Below are positions 37,128-46,512 of a stretch of 50,151 bases of DNA, piece after piece. Both the position numbers and the translations under genes were made by a program. The DNA is from Stenotrophomonas maltophilia (GTDB lineage Bacteria; Pseudomonadota; Gammaproteobacteria; Xanthomonadales; Xanthomonadaceae), in the NCBI GenBank assembly GCA_002435595.1, contig DJBL01000104.1, forward strand, positions 1-50,151, given 5' to 3'. Numbering within the stretch: the first letter of the stretch is position 1; every line of letters begins with the position of its first letter. Below the pieces are notes generated by a model. It searched no databases. It had not been told where the DNA came from and saw only the letters and a list, made by a program, of their open reading frames with translations.

Positions 37128-39197
37128 ATGCTGTCCGCTACCCTGCCCCGCCTGGCCACCCTGGCCGTCGCCCTGTCCCTGGCCTGCGCCGCGCATGCCC
37201 AGTCCACCCCCGATGGCAGCGCGCGCGCGCGCTCGGCCACCGAACTGGATGCCATCAAGGTCACCGCCGAACGCACCCACACCGACACCGGTGCGCTGGG
37301 TGACCGCGCCGTGCGGGATACCCCGTTCGCCATCGCCGTGGTCGGCCGCGAGGACATCGAGAAGCGCCAGGTGGTTTCGCTCGGCGACGCCTTCCTGACC
37401 GATCCTTCGGTGGTGACCCAGGTCAGCGCGTACGCCAGCGGCTGGAGTTCGCCGATCCGCAACCGCGGCATCGACCTCAGCTACGACAGCTACCGCGTCA
37501 ACGGCCTGCAGGTGTCCTCATGGGGCACCGAGTGGCCGCTGGAAGTGATGGAGCAGGTGGAACTGCTGAAGGGCCCCGGTGGCTTCATGTACGGCTTCGG
37601 CCAGCCCGGCGGCATCGTCAACTACGTCACCAAGAAGCCGACCGAGGACACCACGCTGTCGGCGCAACTGGGCTGGCGCGAGGCGGGCATCGTCAGCGGG
37701 CAGGTCGATGCGGGCGGACGCTTCGGCAACGAGGACATGTTCGGTTACCGCTTCAATGCCTACCAGGAGAAAGGGGAAACCTTCAACGGCGGCGAGGTGA
37801 ACCGCAAGGTCGGCGCGCTGTCGCTGGATGCACGCCTGGGCGACCGGCTGACCTGGACCTTCGATGGCGTGTTCCAGTCGCGCGAGCTCGGCAACGAATC
37901 GCCGCAGTACTACTTCATCGGCCTGACCCAGCTGCCGCGCCCGCTCGCCGGCGACGTCGACAACAGCATCGATGGCAGCTACTACGACACCCGCTCCAGC
38001 CTGCTCTCCACGGCGCTGAACTGGCAGATCAACGACAACTGGAAGGCCAGCGTCAGCTACGGCTTCACCAGCTCCTGGAACGACGTCAACAAGGTCTTCG
38101 CCTACATCGACGACGTCAACGGCGATTACAACGTCAACACCTACGAGCTCGGCGGCAAGAGCGAGTGGAAGCTGGCCCAGGCCATCGTGCAGGGCCGCTT
38201 CCAGACCGGCCCGCTCTCGCACCAGGTGGTGGCTGGCGTCTCCCACCAGACTGGCCTGGGATGGGACCGCCCGTACGAATGGAACACCATCGGCCGCGGC
38301 AACATCTACCAGCGCCCGGTACTGCGCCATGATGCCGTGGGCTCGCGCGTGCTCAGCCGCGGCAGTGAAACCGTGCAGCAGGCCGTGTTCGTCAGCGACA
38401 CCGTCAGCTTCGCCGAGGGCTGGTCGCTGCTGGCCGGCGCGCGCTACAACGATTTCGAGAACAAGGGCGCTTACCACACCTACCCGGTCACCCCCACCTA
38501 CGCGCTGATGTACAAGCCGGCCGACGCCGTCACCCTGTACGCCAGTTACGTTGAATCGCTCGAAGCCGGCAGCCGCGTCGGCAGCGACTACATCAACGCC
38601 GGTACCGTGCTCGACCCGACCATCAGCAAGCAGTACGAGATCGGCGCCAAGATCGAGTATCCGCGCTGGAACGCCAACGCGGCCGCCTTCCGGCTGGAGC
38701 GCGGTGCCAACATCGACCGCCTGACCAGCGCCGGCAAGCTGCTCGTGCAGGACGGCATCACCCTGTACGAAGGCATCGAAGTCAGCGGCGACGTGCGCCT
38801 GACCGATGCCTTCACCCTCGGCGGCGGTGTCACCTGGCTGGACCCCACCTACGACAAGCTCTCCCCCGACAGCGCCGCCCAGCAGGGCAACCGCACCACC
38901 GGCGCCGCCCGCTGGCAGGGGGTGCTGCATGCCGACTACAGCATTCCCCAGGTCGACGGCCTGAGCGTGTACGCGCTGGCGCGTTACTACGGTGACGTCT
39001 ACTACGACGCCGACAACACCCTCAAGCTGCCCGACTACACCCTGGTCAACGCCGGCCTGGGCTACCGCATGCAGCTGGACGGCCACCCGGTCACCTGGCG
39101 CGCCGGCGTGGAGAACCTGGCCAACAAAAAATACTGGTCCAACGCCGGCGTCGGCCTGCCGCGCACCTTCGCGGTGAGCGTGCGCTTGGACATGTAA
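37128..39197 (+). CDS. TonB-dependent siderophore-type receptor
   Basis: A 689-residue outer-membrane receptor. The ATG at 37128 has AAGGAAT upstream and a signal peptide (LATLAVALSLACAAHAQ). A TonB-box-like stretch (TELDAIKVTAER) is followed by the plug (VRDTPFAIAVVGREDIEKRQV, LKGPGGFMYGFGQPGGIVNYVTKKP) and a barrel with ENLANKKYWSNAGVGLPRTFAVSVRLDM at the end (split here for clarity: the terminal residues are Leu-Asp-Met). The FMYGFGQPGGIVNYVTKKP block and length fit the FhuA/FhuE/FecA-like siderophore class rather than the sugar class seen at 9557. No synthesis or periplasmic-uptake genes are next to it, so the ligand is unknown. Confidence 0.92.
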   Translation: MLSATLPRLATLAVALSLACAAHAQSTPDGSARARSATELDAIKVTAERTHTDTGALGDRAVRDTPFAIAVVGREDIEKRQVVSLGDAFLTDPSVVTQVSAYASGWSSPIRNRGIDLSYDSYRVNGLQVSSWGTEWPLEVMEQVELLKGPGGFMYGFGQPGGIVNYVTKKPTEDTTLSAQLGWREAGIVSGQVDAGGRFGNEDMFGYRFNAYQEKGETFNGGEVNRKVGALSLDARLGDRLTWTFDGVFQSRELGNESPQYYFIGLTQLPRPLAGDVDNSIDGSYYDTRSSLLSTALNWQINDNWKASVSYGFTSSWNDVNKVFAYIDDVNGDYNVNTYELGGKSEWKLAQAIVQGRFQTGPLSHQVVAGVSHQTGLGWDRPYEWNTIGRGNIYQRPVLRHDAVGSRVLSRGSETVQQAVFVSDTVSFAEGWSLLAGARYNDFENKGAYHTYPVTPTYALMYKPADAVTLYASYVESLEAGSRVGSDYINAGTVLDPTISKQYEIGAKIEYPRWNANAAAFRLERGANIDRLTSAGKLLVQDGITLYEGIEVSGDVRLTDAFTLGGGVTWLDPTYDKLSPDSAAQQGNRTTGAARWQGVLHADYSIPQVDGLSVYALARYYGDVYYDADNTLKLPDYTLVNAGLGYRMQLDGHPVTWRAGVENLANKKYWSNAGVGLPRTFAVSVRLDM

Positions 39198-39245
39198 TGC
39201 GACCGGCCGGTCATCCAACTGCTGGCCGGCTCCTCCACACAGCGC

Positions 39246-39319
39246 GTAGTGCCGGCCGCCGGCCGGCTCCTCGCACCTCCGTCCGGGGTTGCGGGGAGCC
39301 GGCCAGCGGCCGCCACTAC
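39246..39319. repeat. Inverted pair of GTAG-bounded REP/SMAG-like elements
   Basis: A 25-base GC-rich palindromic unit starting GTAGTGCCGGCCG (39246-39270) is mirrored by a copy ending CGGCCGCCACTAC (39295-39319), 24 bases between. GTAG at one end of an imperfect palindrome is the mark of SMAG repeats in Stenotrophomonas maltophilia. A related fragment (CTGGCCGGCTCC) lies at about 39224-39235. Confidence 0.75.
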
Positions 39320-39428
39320 CCAAGCACCGCGTCGCCGCCGCGTACAGCGCGTCGAGGCCGGATCGCCTTCAGGCTGTCCCCTTCACCCCACACCCGCAAT
39401 AATGGGCCGCCCCGCACCCCGAGCCCGC

Positions 39429-41606
39429 ATGAGCGCCCGAGAATCCCGCCTGAGCCGCCTGTGGGCGCATGAGAAGGCCAGCTACGGCCTGCGGGTGCTT
39501 ATCGCGTTGTCAGTGGCCATGGGCGTGTGCTGGCACCTGGACCAGCTGCCCGCACTGCCCGGCGTCTTCCTCGGCATCATCGCCAGCGCCATCGCCGAGA
39601 CCGACGACAACTGGTGGGGCCGCACCAAATCGGTCGCCCTGTCCCTGCTCTGCTTTGTCATCGCCGCCGCCGCGGTGGTTGAACTGTTCGCCTGGCCGTG
39701 GCTGTTCATCGCCGCCCTGGCCCTGTCCACCTTCGGCCTGACCCTGCTCGGCGCGCTCGGCGAACGCTACGCTTCCATCGCCCAGGCCACTGTCACCCTG
39801 GCCATCTACACCATGATCGGCCTGGAGCAGCACGGCGCCGCCGACCGCGCCCAGGCCATCAGTGCGGTCAGCCACCTGCTCGCCGGCGCGCTCTGGTACG
39901 GCCTGCTCTCCATCCTCTGGACCGCCCTGTTCGCCAACCGCCCGGTGCGCGAGCGCATCGCCCGCCTGTACCTGGAGCTGGGCCGCTACCTGCAGCTCAA
40001 GGCCGACCTGTTCGAACCGGTCCGCGATGCCGACGTGCAGAAGCGCCAGCTTGCCCTGGCCGAACAGAACCGCCGCGTGGTCGAGGCGCTGAACATCGCC
40101 AAGGTCGCCATCCTCGCCCGCTTCGGCCGCTCCGGCCGGCCCGGCGTGCAGTCGGGCCTGTACCTGCGCCTGTACTACATGGCCCAGGATTTCCACGAGC
40201 GCGCCAGCTCCTCGCACTACCCCTATGGCGCGCTCACCGAGGCGTTCTTCCACAGCGACGTGCTCTACCGCTGCCAGCGCCTGCTGGCCCTGCAGGGCGA
40301 GGCCTGCGCCAACCTGGGCCTGGCCATCCGCCTGCGCCGCCCGTTCCAGTACGGCGAGCGCACCAAGCAGGCCACCGCCGACCTGACCGACTCGCTCAGC
40401 TGGCTGCGTGCCCAGCACAACCCGCAGTGGCAGCGCCTGCTGTCCTCGCTGGACCTGCTGGGCCACAACCTGCAGAGCATCGAACGACGCTTGTCCGAAG
40501 CGGAAAAGTCCGACTCCACCCTGGACAACGTCGATACCCGCCTGCGCGACACCAACCCGCACACCCTGCGCGAAATGTTCGTGCGCATCCGCCAGCAGCT
40601 CACCCCCGGCTCGGTCCTGTTCCGCCACGGCCTGCGCATGGCGCTGGCCCTGGTGGTCGGCTTTGCCGCCATCCGCCTGTTCAACGCCCAGAACGGCTCC
40701 TGGGTGCTGCTGACCATCGTGTTCGTGTGCCGCCCGCACTTCGGCGCCACCCGCCAGCGCCTGGCCCAGCGCATCGCCGGCACCCTGATCGGCCTGGTCC
40801 TCACCTGGGCGCTGATGCAGCTGTTCCAGGACCTGCGCATCGAACTGCTGATCGCCCTGCTCTCGGCGCTGCTGTTCTTCTTCACCCGCAGCGACCGCTA
40901 CCTGGTGGCCTCGGCGGCGATCACGGTGATGGCGCTGACCTGCTTCAACCTGATCGGCGATGGCTTCCTGCTGATCTGGCCGCGCCTGGTCGATACCCTG
41001 CTGGGCTGCGCGATCGCCGCCGCCGCCGCGTTCCTGATCCTGCCCGACTGGCAGGGCCGGCGCCTGAACCTGGTGATGGCACGCGTGCTGGCCAACTGCG
41101 CGCGCTACCTCGATGCAGTGCTCGGCCAGTACGGCAGCGGCATGCAGGACGACCTGGCCTACCGCATCGCGCGCCGCGACATGCACAACGCCGATGCCGC
41201 GCTGTCCACGGCGCTGTCGAACATGCTGCGTGAGCCTGGCCACGTGCGCCGCAACCTGGATGCGGGGTTCCGCTTCCTGGCCTTGTCCAACACCCTGCTC
41301 GGCCATCTCTCCGCGCTGGGCGCCCACCGTGCCCAGCTGGACAGCTACGCCGCCGATCCGCAGGCACAGGCCGGCGGTGAACGGGTGGAGCGGGCCATGC
41401 AACGTATCGCGGCCGCACTGGAGCAGCGCGAGCCGGTCGACCAGGCCGATAACGACGGCGACCGGGCGCTGGCCGAGCAGCTGGAACAGATCAACGAGGA
41501 CATGCCGCCCAAGCTGCAGCTCATCCGCACCCAGATGGGGCTGATGCTGCGGCTGCTGCCCAAGCTGCGCGGTGCCGCCAACGAGGCCGCGCGCACCCTG
41601 CGCTGA
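39429..41606 (+). CDS. yccS: YccS-family FUSC inner-membrane protein
   Basis: A 725-residue integral membrane protein of the YccS/YhfK group. Two sets of five to six transmembrane segments (~residues 17-170 and ~395-530) are separated by a soluble region, with a soluble C-terminus. The FUSC-type second block is HGLRMALALVVGFAAIRLFNAQNGSWVLLTIVFVCRPHFGATRQRLAQRIAGTLIG (family block given here as continuous only in meaning; key residues are WVLLTIVFVCRP). The chosen ATG at 39429 follows the REP pair; a possible -10 (AATAAT) is at 39398-39403. Related proteins include aromatic-acid efflux (AaeB) but YccS itself has no proven substrate. Confidence 0.9.
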   Translation: MSARESRLSRLWAHEKASYGLRVLIALSVAMGVCWHLDQLPALPGVFLGIIASAIAETDDNWWGRTKSVALSLLCFVIAAAAVVELFAWPWLFIAALALSTFGLTLLGALGERYASIAQATVTLAIYTMIGLEQHGAADRAQAISAVSHLLAGALWYGLLSILWTALFANRPVRERIARLYLELGRYLQLKADLFEPVRDADVQKRQLALAEQNRRVVEALNIAKVAILARFGRSGRPGVQSGLYLRLYYMAQDFHERASSSHYPYGALTEAFFHSDVLYRCQRLLALQGEACANLGLAIRLRRPFQYGERTKQATADLTDSLSWLRAQHNPQWQRLLSSLDLLGHNLQSIERRLSEAEKSDSTLDNVDTRLRDTNPHTLREMFVRIRQQLTPGSVLFRHGLRMALALVVGFAAIRLFNAQNGSWVLLTIVFVCRPHFGATRQRLAQRIAGTLIGLVLTWALMQLFQDLRIELLIALLSALLFFFTRSDRYLVASAAITVMALTCFNLIGDGFLLIWPRLVDTLLGCAIAAAAAFLILPDWQGRRLNLVMARVLANCARYLDAVLGQYGSGMQDDLAYRIARRDMHNADAALSTALSNMLREPGHVRRNLDAGFRFLALSNTLLGHLSALGAHRAQLDSYAADPQAQAGGERVERAMQRIAAALEQREPVDQADNDGDRALAEQLEQINEDMPPKLQLIRTQMGLMLRLLPKLRGAANEAARTLR

Positions 41607-41748
41607 GCAGGCTGAGGCGCACTGTTGCGGCGGCTGCACCGGCGCTGGCGCACGCCCGCCCCGCCCCGGGGCTGACCCCCGGCTGCACGTGATCCCCACC
41701 GCGGGCCGCGCACACTGCCAGGCGCTCCCCCCGCTCAAGGACACCCGC

Positions 41749-42543
41749 ATGCAACTGGATCTCTCCGGCAGGACCGCGCTGGTCACCGCCTCCACCGCCG
41801 GCATCGGCCACGGTATCGCCCACGGACTGGCCGCCGCCGGTGCACAGGTGGTGCTCAATGGCCGCAGCCAGGCCTCGGTCGACAAGGCCCTGGCGGCCCT
41901 GCGCCAGGCCCTGCCGCAGGCCACGCTGATCGGCGTTGCCGCCGACCTGTCCGACGCCGCCGGCGTGGACACGCTGCTGGCCGCGCTGCCGCCGATCGAC
42001 ATCCTGGTCAACAACGCCGGCATCTTCGGCCCGCAGGACTTCTTCGACACCGATGACGGCACCTGGGAGAGCTACTGGCAGACCAATGTGATGTCCGGCG
42101 TGCGCCTGGCGCGCGCCCTGTTGCCGGGCATGGTCGAGCGTGGCTGGGGTCGGGTGCTGTTCCTGTCTTCCGAGTCGGCGCGCAACATTCCCGCCGACAT
42201 GATCCATTACGGGGTGACCAAGACCGCCCTGCTCGGGCTGTCGCGCGGTCTGGCCAAGCGCGTGGCCGGCAGCGGCGTCACCGTCAATGCCGTGCTGCCC
42301 GGCCCGACCCTGTCCGATGGCTTTGCGGCGATGATGGAAGAAGAGCGCGCCCGCACCGGCAAGTCGCTGGAGCAGGTGGGCCGCGAGTTCGTCATGGCCC
42401 ACCGCCCCAGCTCGGTGATCCAGCGCGCGGCCAGCGTCGAGGAAGTGGCCAACATGGTGGTCTACCTGGCGTCGCCCCAGGCATCGGCCACCTCCGGGGC
42501 GGCGCTGCGGGTGGATGGGGGCGTGGTCGACGACATCGTCTGA
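41749..42543 (+). CDS. Short-chain dehydrogenase/reductase
   Basis: A 264-residue classical SDR oxidoreductase. The nucleotide-binding motif is TASTAGIGHGIA (residues ~12-23) where TGxxxGIG is usual; the NNAG motif, catalytic Ser (FLSSES) and YxxxK (HYGVTKTALL) are intact, and a C-terminal SGAALRVDGG closes the fold. AAGGA lies about eight bases before the ATG at 41749. Substrate is not predictable. It is a single gene between yccS and the LplT-like gene, without obvious pathway partners. Confidence 0.92.
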   Translation: MQLDLSGRTALVTASTAGIGHGIAHGLAAAGAQVVLNGRSQASVDKALAALRQALPQATLIGVAADLSDAAGVDTLLAALPPIDILVNNAGIFGPQDFFDTDDGTWESYWQTNVMSGVRLARALLPGMVERGWGRVLFLSSESARNIPADMIHYGVTKTALLGLSRGLAKRVAGSGVTVNAVLPGPTLSDGFAAMMEEERARTGKSLEQVGREFVMAHRPSSVIQRAASVEEVANMVVYLASPQASATSGAALRVDGGVVDDIV

Positions 42544-42630
42544 GCGCCACGGGCAGCGCCCGGCCCGCGGCGCTGCCATCCTGTGCGAACCACGACAGTG
42601 CTAGGCTGCGGCGGTTCGCAAGGAGATTCC

Positions 42631-44520
42631 ATGTCCGGCCACAGCCAGTTCGCCCTGCTCAAGCAGCGTCGCTTCCTGCCGTTCTTCATCGTCCAGTCGC
42701 TGGGTGCGTTCAACGACAACGTGTACCGCCAGGCCATCATCGGCCTGCTGTTCTACCTGGGCGTCAGCCAGGAGGAGCAGTCGCTGTACACCACGCTGGC
42801 ACCGGCGATCTTCATCCTGCCCTACTTCCTGTTCTCCGCCCTGGCCGGGCAGATCGCCGAGAAACTGGAGAAATCACGGCTGATCGTGATCACCACCAGC
42901 ATGGAGATCGCGATCATGTCGCTGGCCGCGGTGGGCTTCCTCACCCAGAGCATGCCGGTACTGCTGGTGGCCCTGTTCTGCACCGGCCTGCAGTCCACCC
43001 TGTTCGGCCCGGTCAAGTACTCGGTACTGCCCTCGGTGCTGCGTCCGGAGGAACTGACCGGTGGCAACGGCCTGGTCGAGATGGGCACCTCGATGTCCAT
43101 CCTCACCGGCATGATCAGCGGCGGGATCATCTTCACCCTGGCCGGCAGCTTTGGCCCGGTGGTCGCGGCCACCGCGGTGATCGCGCTGGCCATCTTCGGC
43201 AACATCACCGCGCGGATGATCCCCAAGGTCGATGCCGGCGCCCCGGACCTGAAGATCAACTGGAACCCCATCCCCGAATCGCTGGCCGTGCTGCGCCTGG
43301 CCAGGAAGCAGAAGGCGGTGCGCAACGCCATCCTCGGCGTGTCCTGGTTCTGGTTCGTGGGCACCATGCTCACCTCGCAGCTGCCCACCTATGCGGTGGT
43401 CAACCTCGGCGGTGAGCCCACCTTGTACATCTTCGCGCTGGCCCTGTTCTCGGTCGGCACCGGCGTGGGCTCGCTGCTCTGCGAGAAACTGTCCGGGCGC
43501 ACCGTGGAAATCGGCCTGGTGCCGCTGGGCGCCTTCGGCATGACCGCCTTCATGCTCGACCTGTACTTCGCCCGCGCCGGCACCGCCACCGCGGCCGGCC
43601 TGGGCGTGAGTGCCTTCGTTGCCCAGCCTGGCAGCGTGCGCATCATCATCGACCTGGTCGGCATCGGCCTGTTCACCGGTTTCTTCGTGGTGCCCTTGTT
43701 CGCCCTGATCCAGAGCCGCACGCCCAAGTCGGAGATGTCGCGCGTGTTCGCCGCGCTCAACATCCAGAATTCCGGCTTCATCGTCGCCGCGGCGTTGATC
43801 GCGCTGGCCACGCAGAAGTTCCTGCACTGGACCATTCCGCAGCTGTTTCTGGCCCTGGCCATCGCCAATGCCGTGGTGGCGATCTACATTTTCACCATCG
43901 TCCCCGAATTCCTGATGCGCTTCCTCAGCTGGGTGATGGTGCGCGGGCTGTACCGGCTGCGCCTGCATGGCATCGAGGACAACGTGCCCGACGACGGCGC
44001 CGCACTGATCGTGTGCAACCACGTCAGCTACATGGACGCGCTGATCCTGTCGGCCACGATCCCGCGCCCGGTCCGCTTCGTCATGTACTACAAGATCTTC
44101 AACATCCCGGTGATGCGCTGGATCTTCCGGACCGCCAAGGCGATCCCGATCGCCGGCGCGCGCGAAGACCCGGCGCTGATGCAGGCCGCCTTCGACGAGG
44201 TCGACAAGGCCCTGGCCGCGGGCGAGCTGGTCTGCATCTTCCCCGAGGGCGCACTCACCCGCGACGGCGAGATGGCCGCCTTCAAGTCCGGGGTGGAGAA
44301 GATCCTGGCGCGGCGGCCGGTGCCGGTGGTGCCGATGGCGTTGCGCGGGATGTGGGCCAGCATGTGGAGCCGCCGCGATACCCGGCTGGGCCGCATGCGC
44401 GTGCCGCGTCGCTTCCGCGCCCACGTGGACGTGGCCGCCTCGGCCCCCGTGCCAGGGGCCACAGCCACCGCCGAGGCACTGGAGCAGCAGGTGCGGGCGC
44501 TGCGCGGGGCCAACGGCTGA
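42631..44520 (+). CDS. Fused LplT-like MFS transporter and PlsC-type acyltransferase
   Basis: A 629-residue two-domain protein with AAGGAG upstream of its ATG. Residues 1-~430 form an MFS transporter similar to the lysophospholipid flippase LplT (GAFNDNVYRQAIIGLLFYLG, TLFGPVKYSVLPSVL). From ~440 a glycerolipid acyltransferase follows with catalytic NHVSYMD (the NHx4D motif) and FPEGALTRDG. In E. coli, LplT moves lysophospholipid inward for re-acylation by Aas, which has the acyltransferase plus an acyl-ACP ligase domain. Here transporter and acyltransferase are joined and the ligase domain is absent. It likely repairs lysophospholipids at the inner membrane. Confidence 0.92.
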   Translation: MSGHSQFALLKQRRFLPFFIVQSLGAFNDNVYRQAIIGLLFYLGVSQEEQSLYTTLAPAIFILPYFLFSALAGQIAEKLEKSRLIVITTSMEIAIMSLAAVGFLTQSMPVLLVALFCTGLQSTLFGPVKYSVLPSVLRPEELTGGNGLVEMGTSMSILTGMISGGIIFTLAGSFGPVVAATAVIALAIFGNITARMIPKVDAGAPDLKINWNPIPESLAVLRLARKQKAVRNAILGVSWFWFVGTMLTSQLPTYAVVNLGGEPTLYIFALALFSVGTGVGSLLCEKLSGRTVEIGLVPLGAFGMTAFMLDLYFARAGTATAAGLGVSAFVAQPGSVRIIIDLVGIGLFTGFFVVPLFALIQSRTPKSEMSRVFAALNIQNSGFIVAAALIALATQKFLHWTIPQLFLALAIANAVVAIYIFTIVPEFLMRFLSWVMVRGLYRLRLHGIEDNVPDDGAALIVCNHVSYMDALILSATIPRPVRFVMYYKIFNIPVMRWIFRTAKAIPIAGAREDPALMQAAFDEVDKALAAGELVCIFPEGALTRDGEMAAFKSGVEKILARRPVPVVPMALRGMWASMWSRRDTRLGRMRVPRRFRAHVDVAASAPVPGATATAEALEQQVRALRGANG

Positions 44521-44701
44521 ACCGCCCGGGGCGGGCATGTAACCGTATACATAGCGGGATTCACATCGGTTAGATTACCGCCCAGCACGCTACATCCACG
44601 CAGGCCGGCGTGGACGCCGGGCCTGCGGCCCCGCCGCTGCGTGCGTGCGCTGCACCGATCCACCCCTTTCGCAACCCACCCTAGAAAATGGAGCTTCGCC
44701 A
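44521..44701 (+). promoter_or_regulatory. Leader region of the CD225/DUF2752 pair
   Basis: 181 bases with no gene. A TAGATT -10 candidate lies at 44571-44576, with a predicted start near 44583. The leader holds a strong hairpin at 44600-44626 (GCAGGCC-GGCG arms with one bulge, TGGA loop), without a T-tract. Confidence 0.45.
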
Positions 44702-45061
44702 ATGAATGCCACCGCCCCGCTGCCGCCCGCCTCCGGTACCGTTCCGAACTACCTGGTCTGGTCGATCATCGTCACCGTGCTGGCATTCGTCGTGTGCTGC
44801 TTCTCGTGCCTGAGCTTCCCGGCGATCGCCACCGGCATCGTGGCCATCGTGTTCGGCACCAAGGTCAACACGCTGCTCAGGCAGGGTGACCTGGTCGCGG
44901 CACAAAATGCCTCCCGGAACGCCAAGATCTGGGCATGGGTCACCAGCGGCATCCTGATCGCCGCCACCCTGGGCTGGCTGGTGATGCTGGCCACCGTCGG
45001 CATGGACGGCTACATGGAACAGCTGCAGCAGTTCCAGCAGCAGATCGAAAGCAGCAACTGA
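44702..45061 (+). CDS. CD225/dispanin-family small membrane protein
   Basis: A 119-residue protein with two transmembrane segments (WSIIVTVLAFVVCCFSCLSF ~18-40 and WAWVTSGILIAATLGWLVML ~75-98). The pattern NYLVWSI...AIATGIVAIVFGTKVNTLLRQGDLVAAQNASRNAKIWAWV corresponds to the CD225 domain shared with eukaryotic interferon-induced transmembrane proteins (key residues: GIVAIVFGTKVN, then AQNASRNAK). GGAG lies eight bases before the ATG. It overlaps the DUF2752 gene by one base, so the two are translationally coupled. Bacterial function is unknown. Confidence 0.88.
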   Translation: MNATAPLPPASGTVPNYLVWSIIVTVLAFVVCCFSCLSFPAIATGIVAIVFGTKVNTLLRQGDLVAAQNASRNAKIWAWVTSGILIAATLGWLVMLATVGMDGYMEQLQQFQQQIESSN

Positions 45062-45480
45062 TGCAGGCACTGCACGGCAAGCGCTGGCTGTTGGCCGCCC
45101 TTCCGCCCGCGGCGCTGGTCGCCGGGGCGGGGTTCTGGGCGTTGCGTCATTTCGACCCCAACAGCGCCAACAGCCCGTTCCCGCCGTGCAGCTTCCACGC
45201 CATCACCGGCTACTACTGCGTGGGCTGTGGGTTGACGCGTGCACTGCACGCGTTGGCCCATGGCGATGTGCTCACCGCCCTGTCGATGAACCCGTTGGCG
45301 ATGGTGATGCTGGCCATTGCCCCGCTGGTACTGGGCTGGGCGCTGGGCTGGCGCCCGCACTGGCTGCAGCCGCTGATCCGCCTCCTGATGAAACCGGCGT
45401 TCTGGCTCACCCTGCTGCCGCTGTACTGGATCGGGCGCAACCTGCCCTGGGTCCCGTTTACCTGGCTCGCCCCGGGCTGA
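45061..45480 (+). CDS. DUF2752 membrane protein
   Basis: A 139-residue inner-membrane protein with three to four hydrophobic segments and the DUF2752 signature FPPCSFHAITGYYCVGCGLTR (read as two parts: PPCSFHAITGYYC and GCGLTRA), including three Cys residues. The start ATG shares its A with the previous stop (TGATG). Function is unknown; co-occurrence with CD225 proteins suggests a joint role at the membrane. It is convergent with ampE after a 24-base gap with no clear terminator. Confidence 0.88.
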   Translation: MQALHGKRWLLAALPPAALVAGAGFWALRHFDPNSANSPFPPCSFHAITGYYCVGCGLTRALHALAHGDVLTALSMNPLAMVMLAIAPLVLGWALGWRPHWLQPLIRLLMKPAFWLTLLPLYWIGRNLPWVPFTWLAPG

Positions 45481-45504
45481 CCGTGGCCGCCGGGCCGGTG
45501 CCGC

Positions 45505-46398
45505 TCAGGTCACCCAGCCGGCGATCACCAGCAGCGCCAGCGCGGCCATCCACAGCAACAGCATCCGCCACACCAGGCTCATCGCATCGCGCAGTTCCGG
45601 CAGGCGCCGCCACACCGGCACCATGCCCGCGTCGCTGTAATCGTGCGCGTCTTCGCGCAGCTCCGCACTCACGCTGGCACGCGCCACCGCGCCCAGGAAC
45701 ACCGACGAGGACGCCCACTGGTTGCCGTGCGCCTGGCGCCAGGCCTTGTAGGCCGTGTCGAAATTGCCCACCAGCGCCATCGACAGCGACATCAGCTGCG
45801 CCACCGGCCACTCCAGCCAACCCAGCACTGCGCGCGCACCCGCCGCGCATTCCACCGGGGCCAGCGACCGCATCGGGCCCACCGCCATGAACGCCAGCAG
45901 GCGGTACGCCAGCGCGCCCACCGGGCCCAGCAGCAGGAACCAGAACAGCACCGCGAACCAGCGCCGCAGCGCGTTGAGCACGGTGGCCTCCACCAGCGAG
46001 GAGACATCCTCATGCAGGCTGCCACCGGCCGACTGCAACTGTGCGATCGCCACGTGGCGGGTGGGGGCATCATCGGCGTCGATCACCGCCTCCACGTCGC
46101 GGTCCAGGTCGCGCGGACCCCAGCAGATCACCAGCGTGGCCACCCCGAGCAGCAGCGACGGCAGGCCGAACAGGCGGCCGTGCAATGCCCATTGCACCAG
46201 CAGCAGGCCCAGCACCCACGGCAGCAGCGCCAGCACCCAGCCGTGCCGCCCGCGCCAGAAGCCGCCCTCGGCCGCATGCGCGTCCAACCATTGCAGCCAG
46301 CGCCGGAACAGCCCGAAGCGGCGCAGTGCCACCGCCGCGGCAGGGGCGACGTGGCCCAGGGCCAAGGCGACCAGCACGGCGACGAGGGTGGTGAACAT
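45505..46398 (-). CDS. ampE: AmpE-like regulatory membrane protein
   Basis: A 297-residue inner-membrane protein with about four transmembrane segments, including FWFLLLGPVGALAYRLLAF typical of the AmpE/CobD-like fold, and a central soluble part. GGAGG lies seven bases before the ATG. AmpE was named for its linkage to AmpD in beta-lactamase induction; here ampD is not adjacent, and nudC lies upstream on the same strand (114-base gap). The role in antibiotic sensing cannot be inferred from context. Confidence 0.85.
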   Translation of the reverse strand: MFTTLVAVLVALALGHVAPAAAVALRRFGLFRRWLQWLDAHAAEGGFWRGRHGWVLALLPWVLGLLLVQWALHGRLFGLPSLLLGVATLVICWGPRDLDRDVEAVIDADDAPTRHVAIAQLQSAGGSLHEDVSSLVEATVLNALRRWFAVLFWFLLLGPVGALAYRLLAFMAVGPMRSLAPVECAAGARAVLGWLEWPVAQLMSLSMALVGNFDTAYKAWRQAHGNQWASSSVFLGAVARASVSAELREDAHDYSDAGMVPVWRRLPELRDAMSLVWRMLLLWMAALALLVIAGWVT

Positions 46399-46512
46399 GT
46401 AAGCCTCCGGCTCGGTGTCTGGCCGCTACTATGCCTTGCGACCCGGCATTTCCCCGGGCCCTCGGTAATCTACGCTGCCGCGTGTTCAGCCAGCGGCAAC
46501 GCCCGCCTGCGA

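Noticed and set aside
30349..37471. Very long minus-strand frames opposite the RND pump genes
   Set aside because: Low-complexity His/Gln/Arg/Val-rich translations mirror the codon pattern of the real plus-strand genes.
37518..39323. Long minus-strand frame opposite the siderophore receptor
   Set aside because: It is a shadow of the receptor gene in GC-rich sequence, with no domain or ribosome site.
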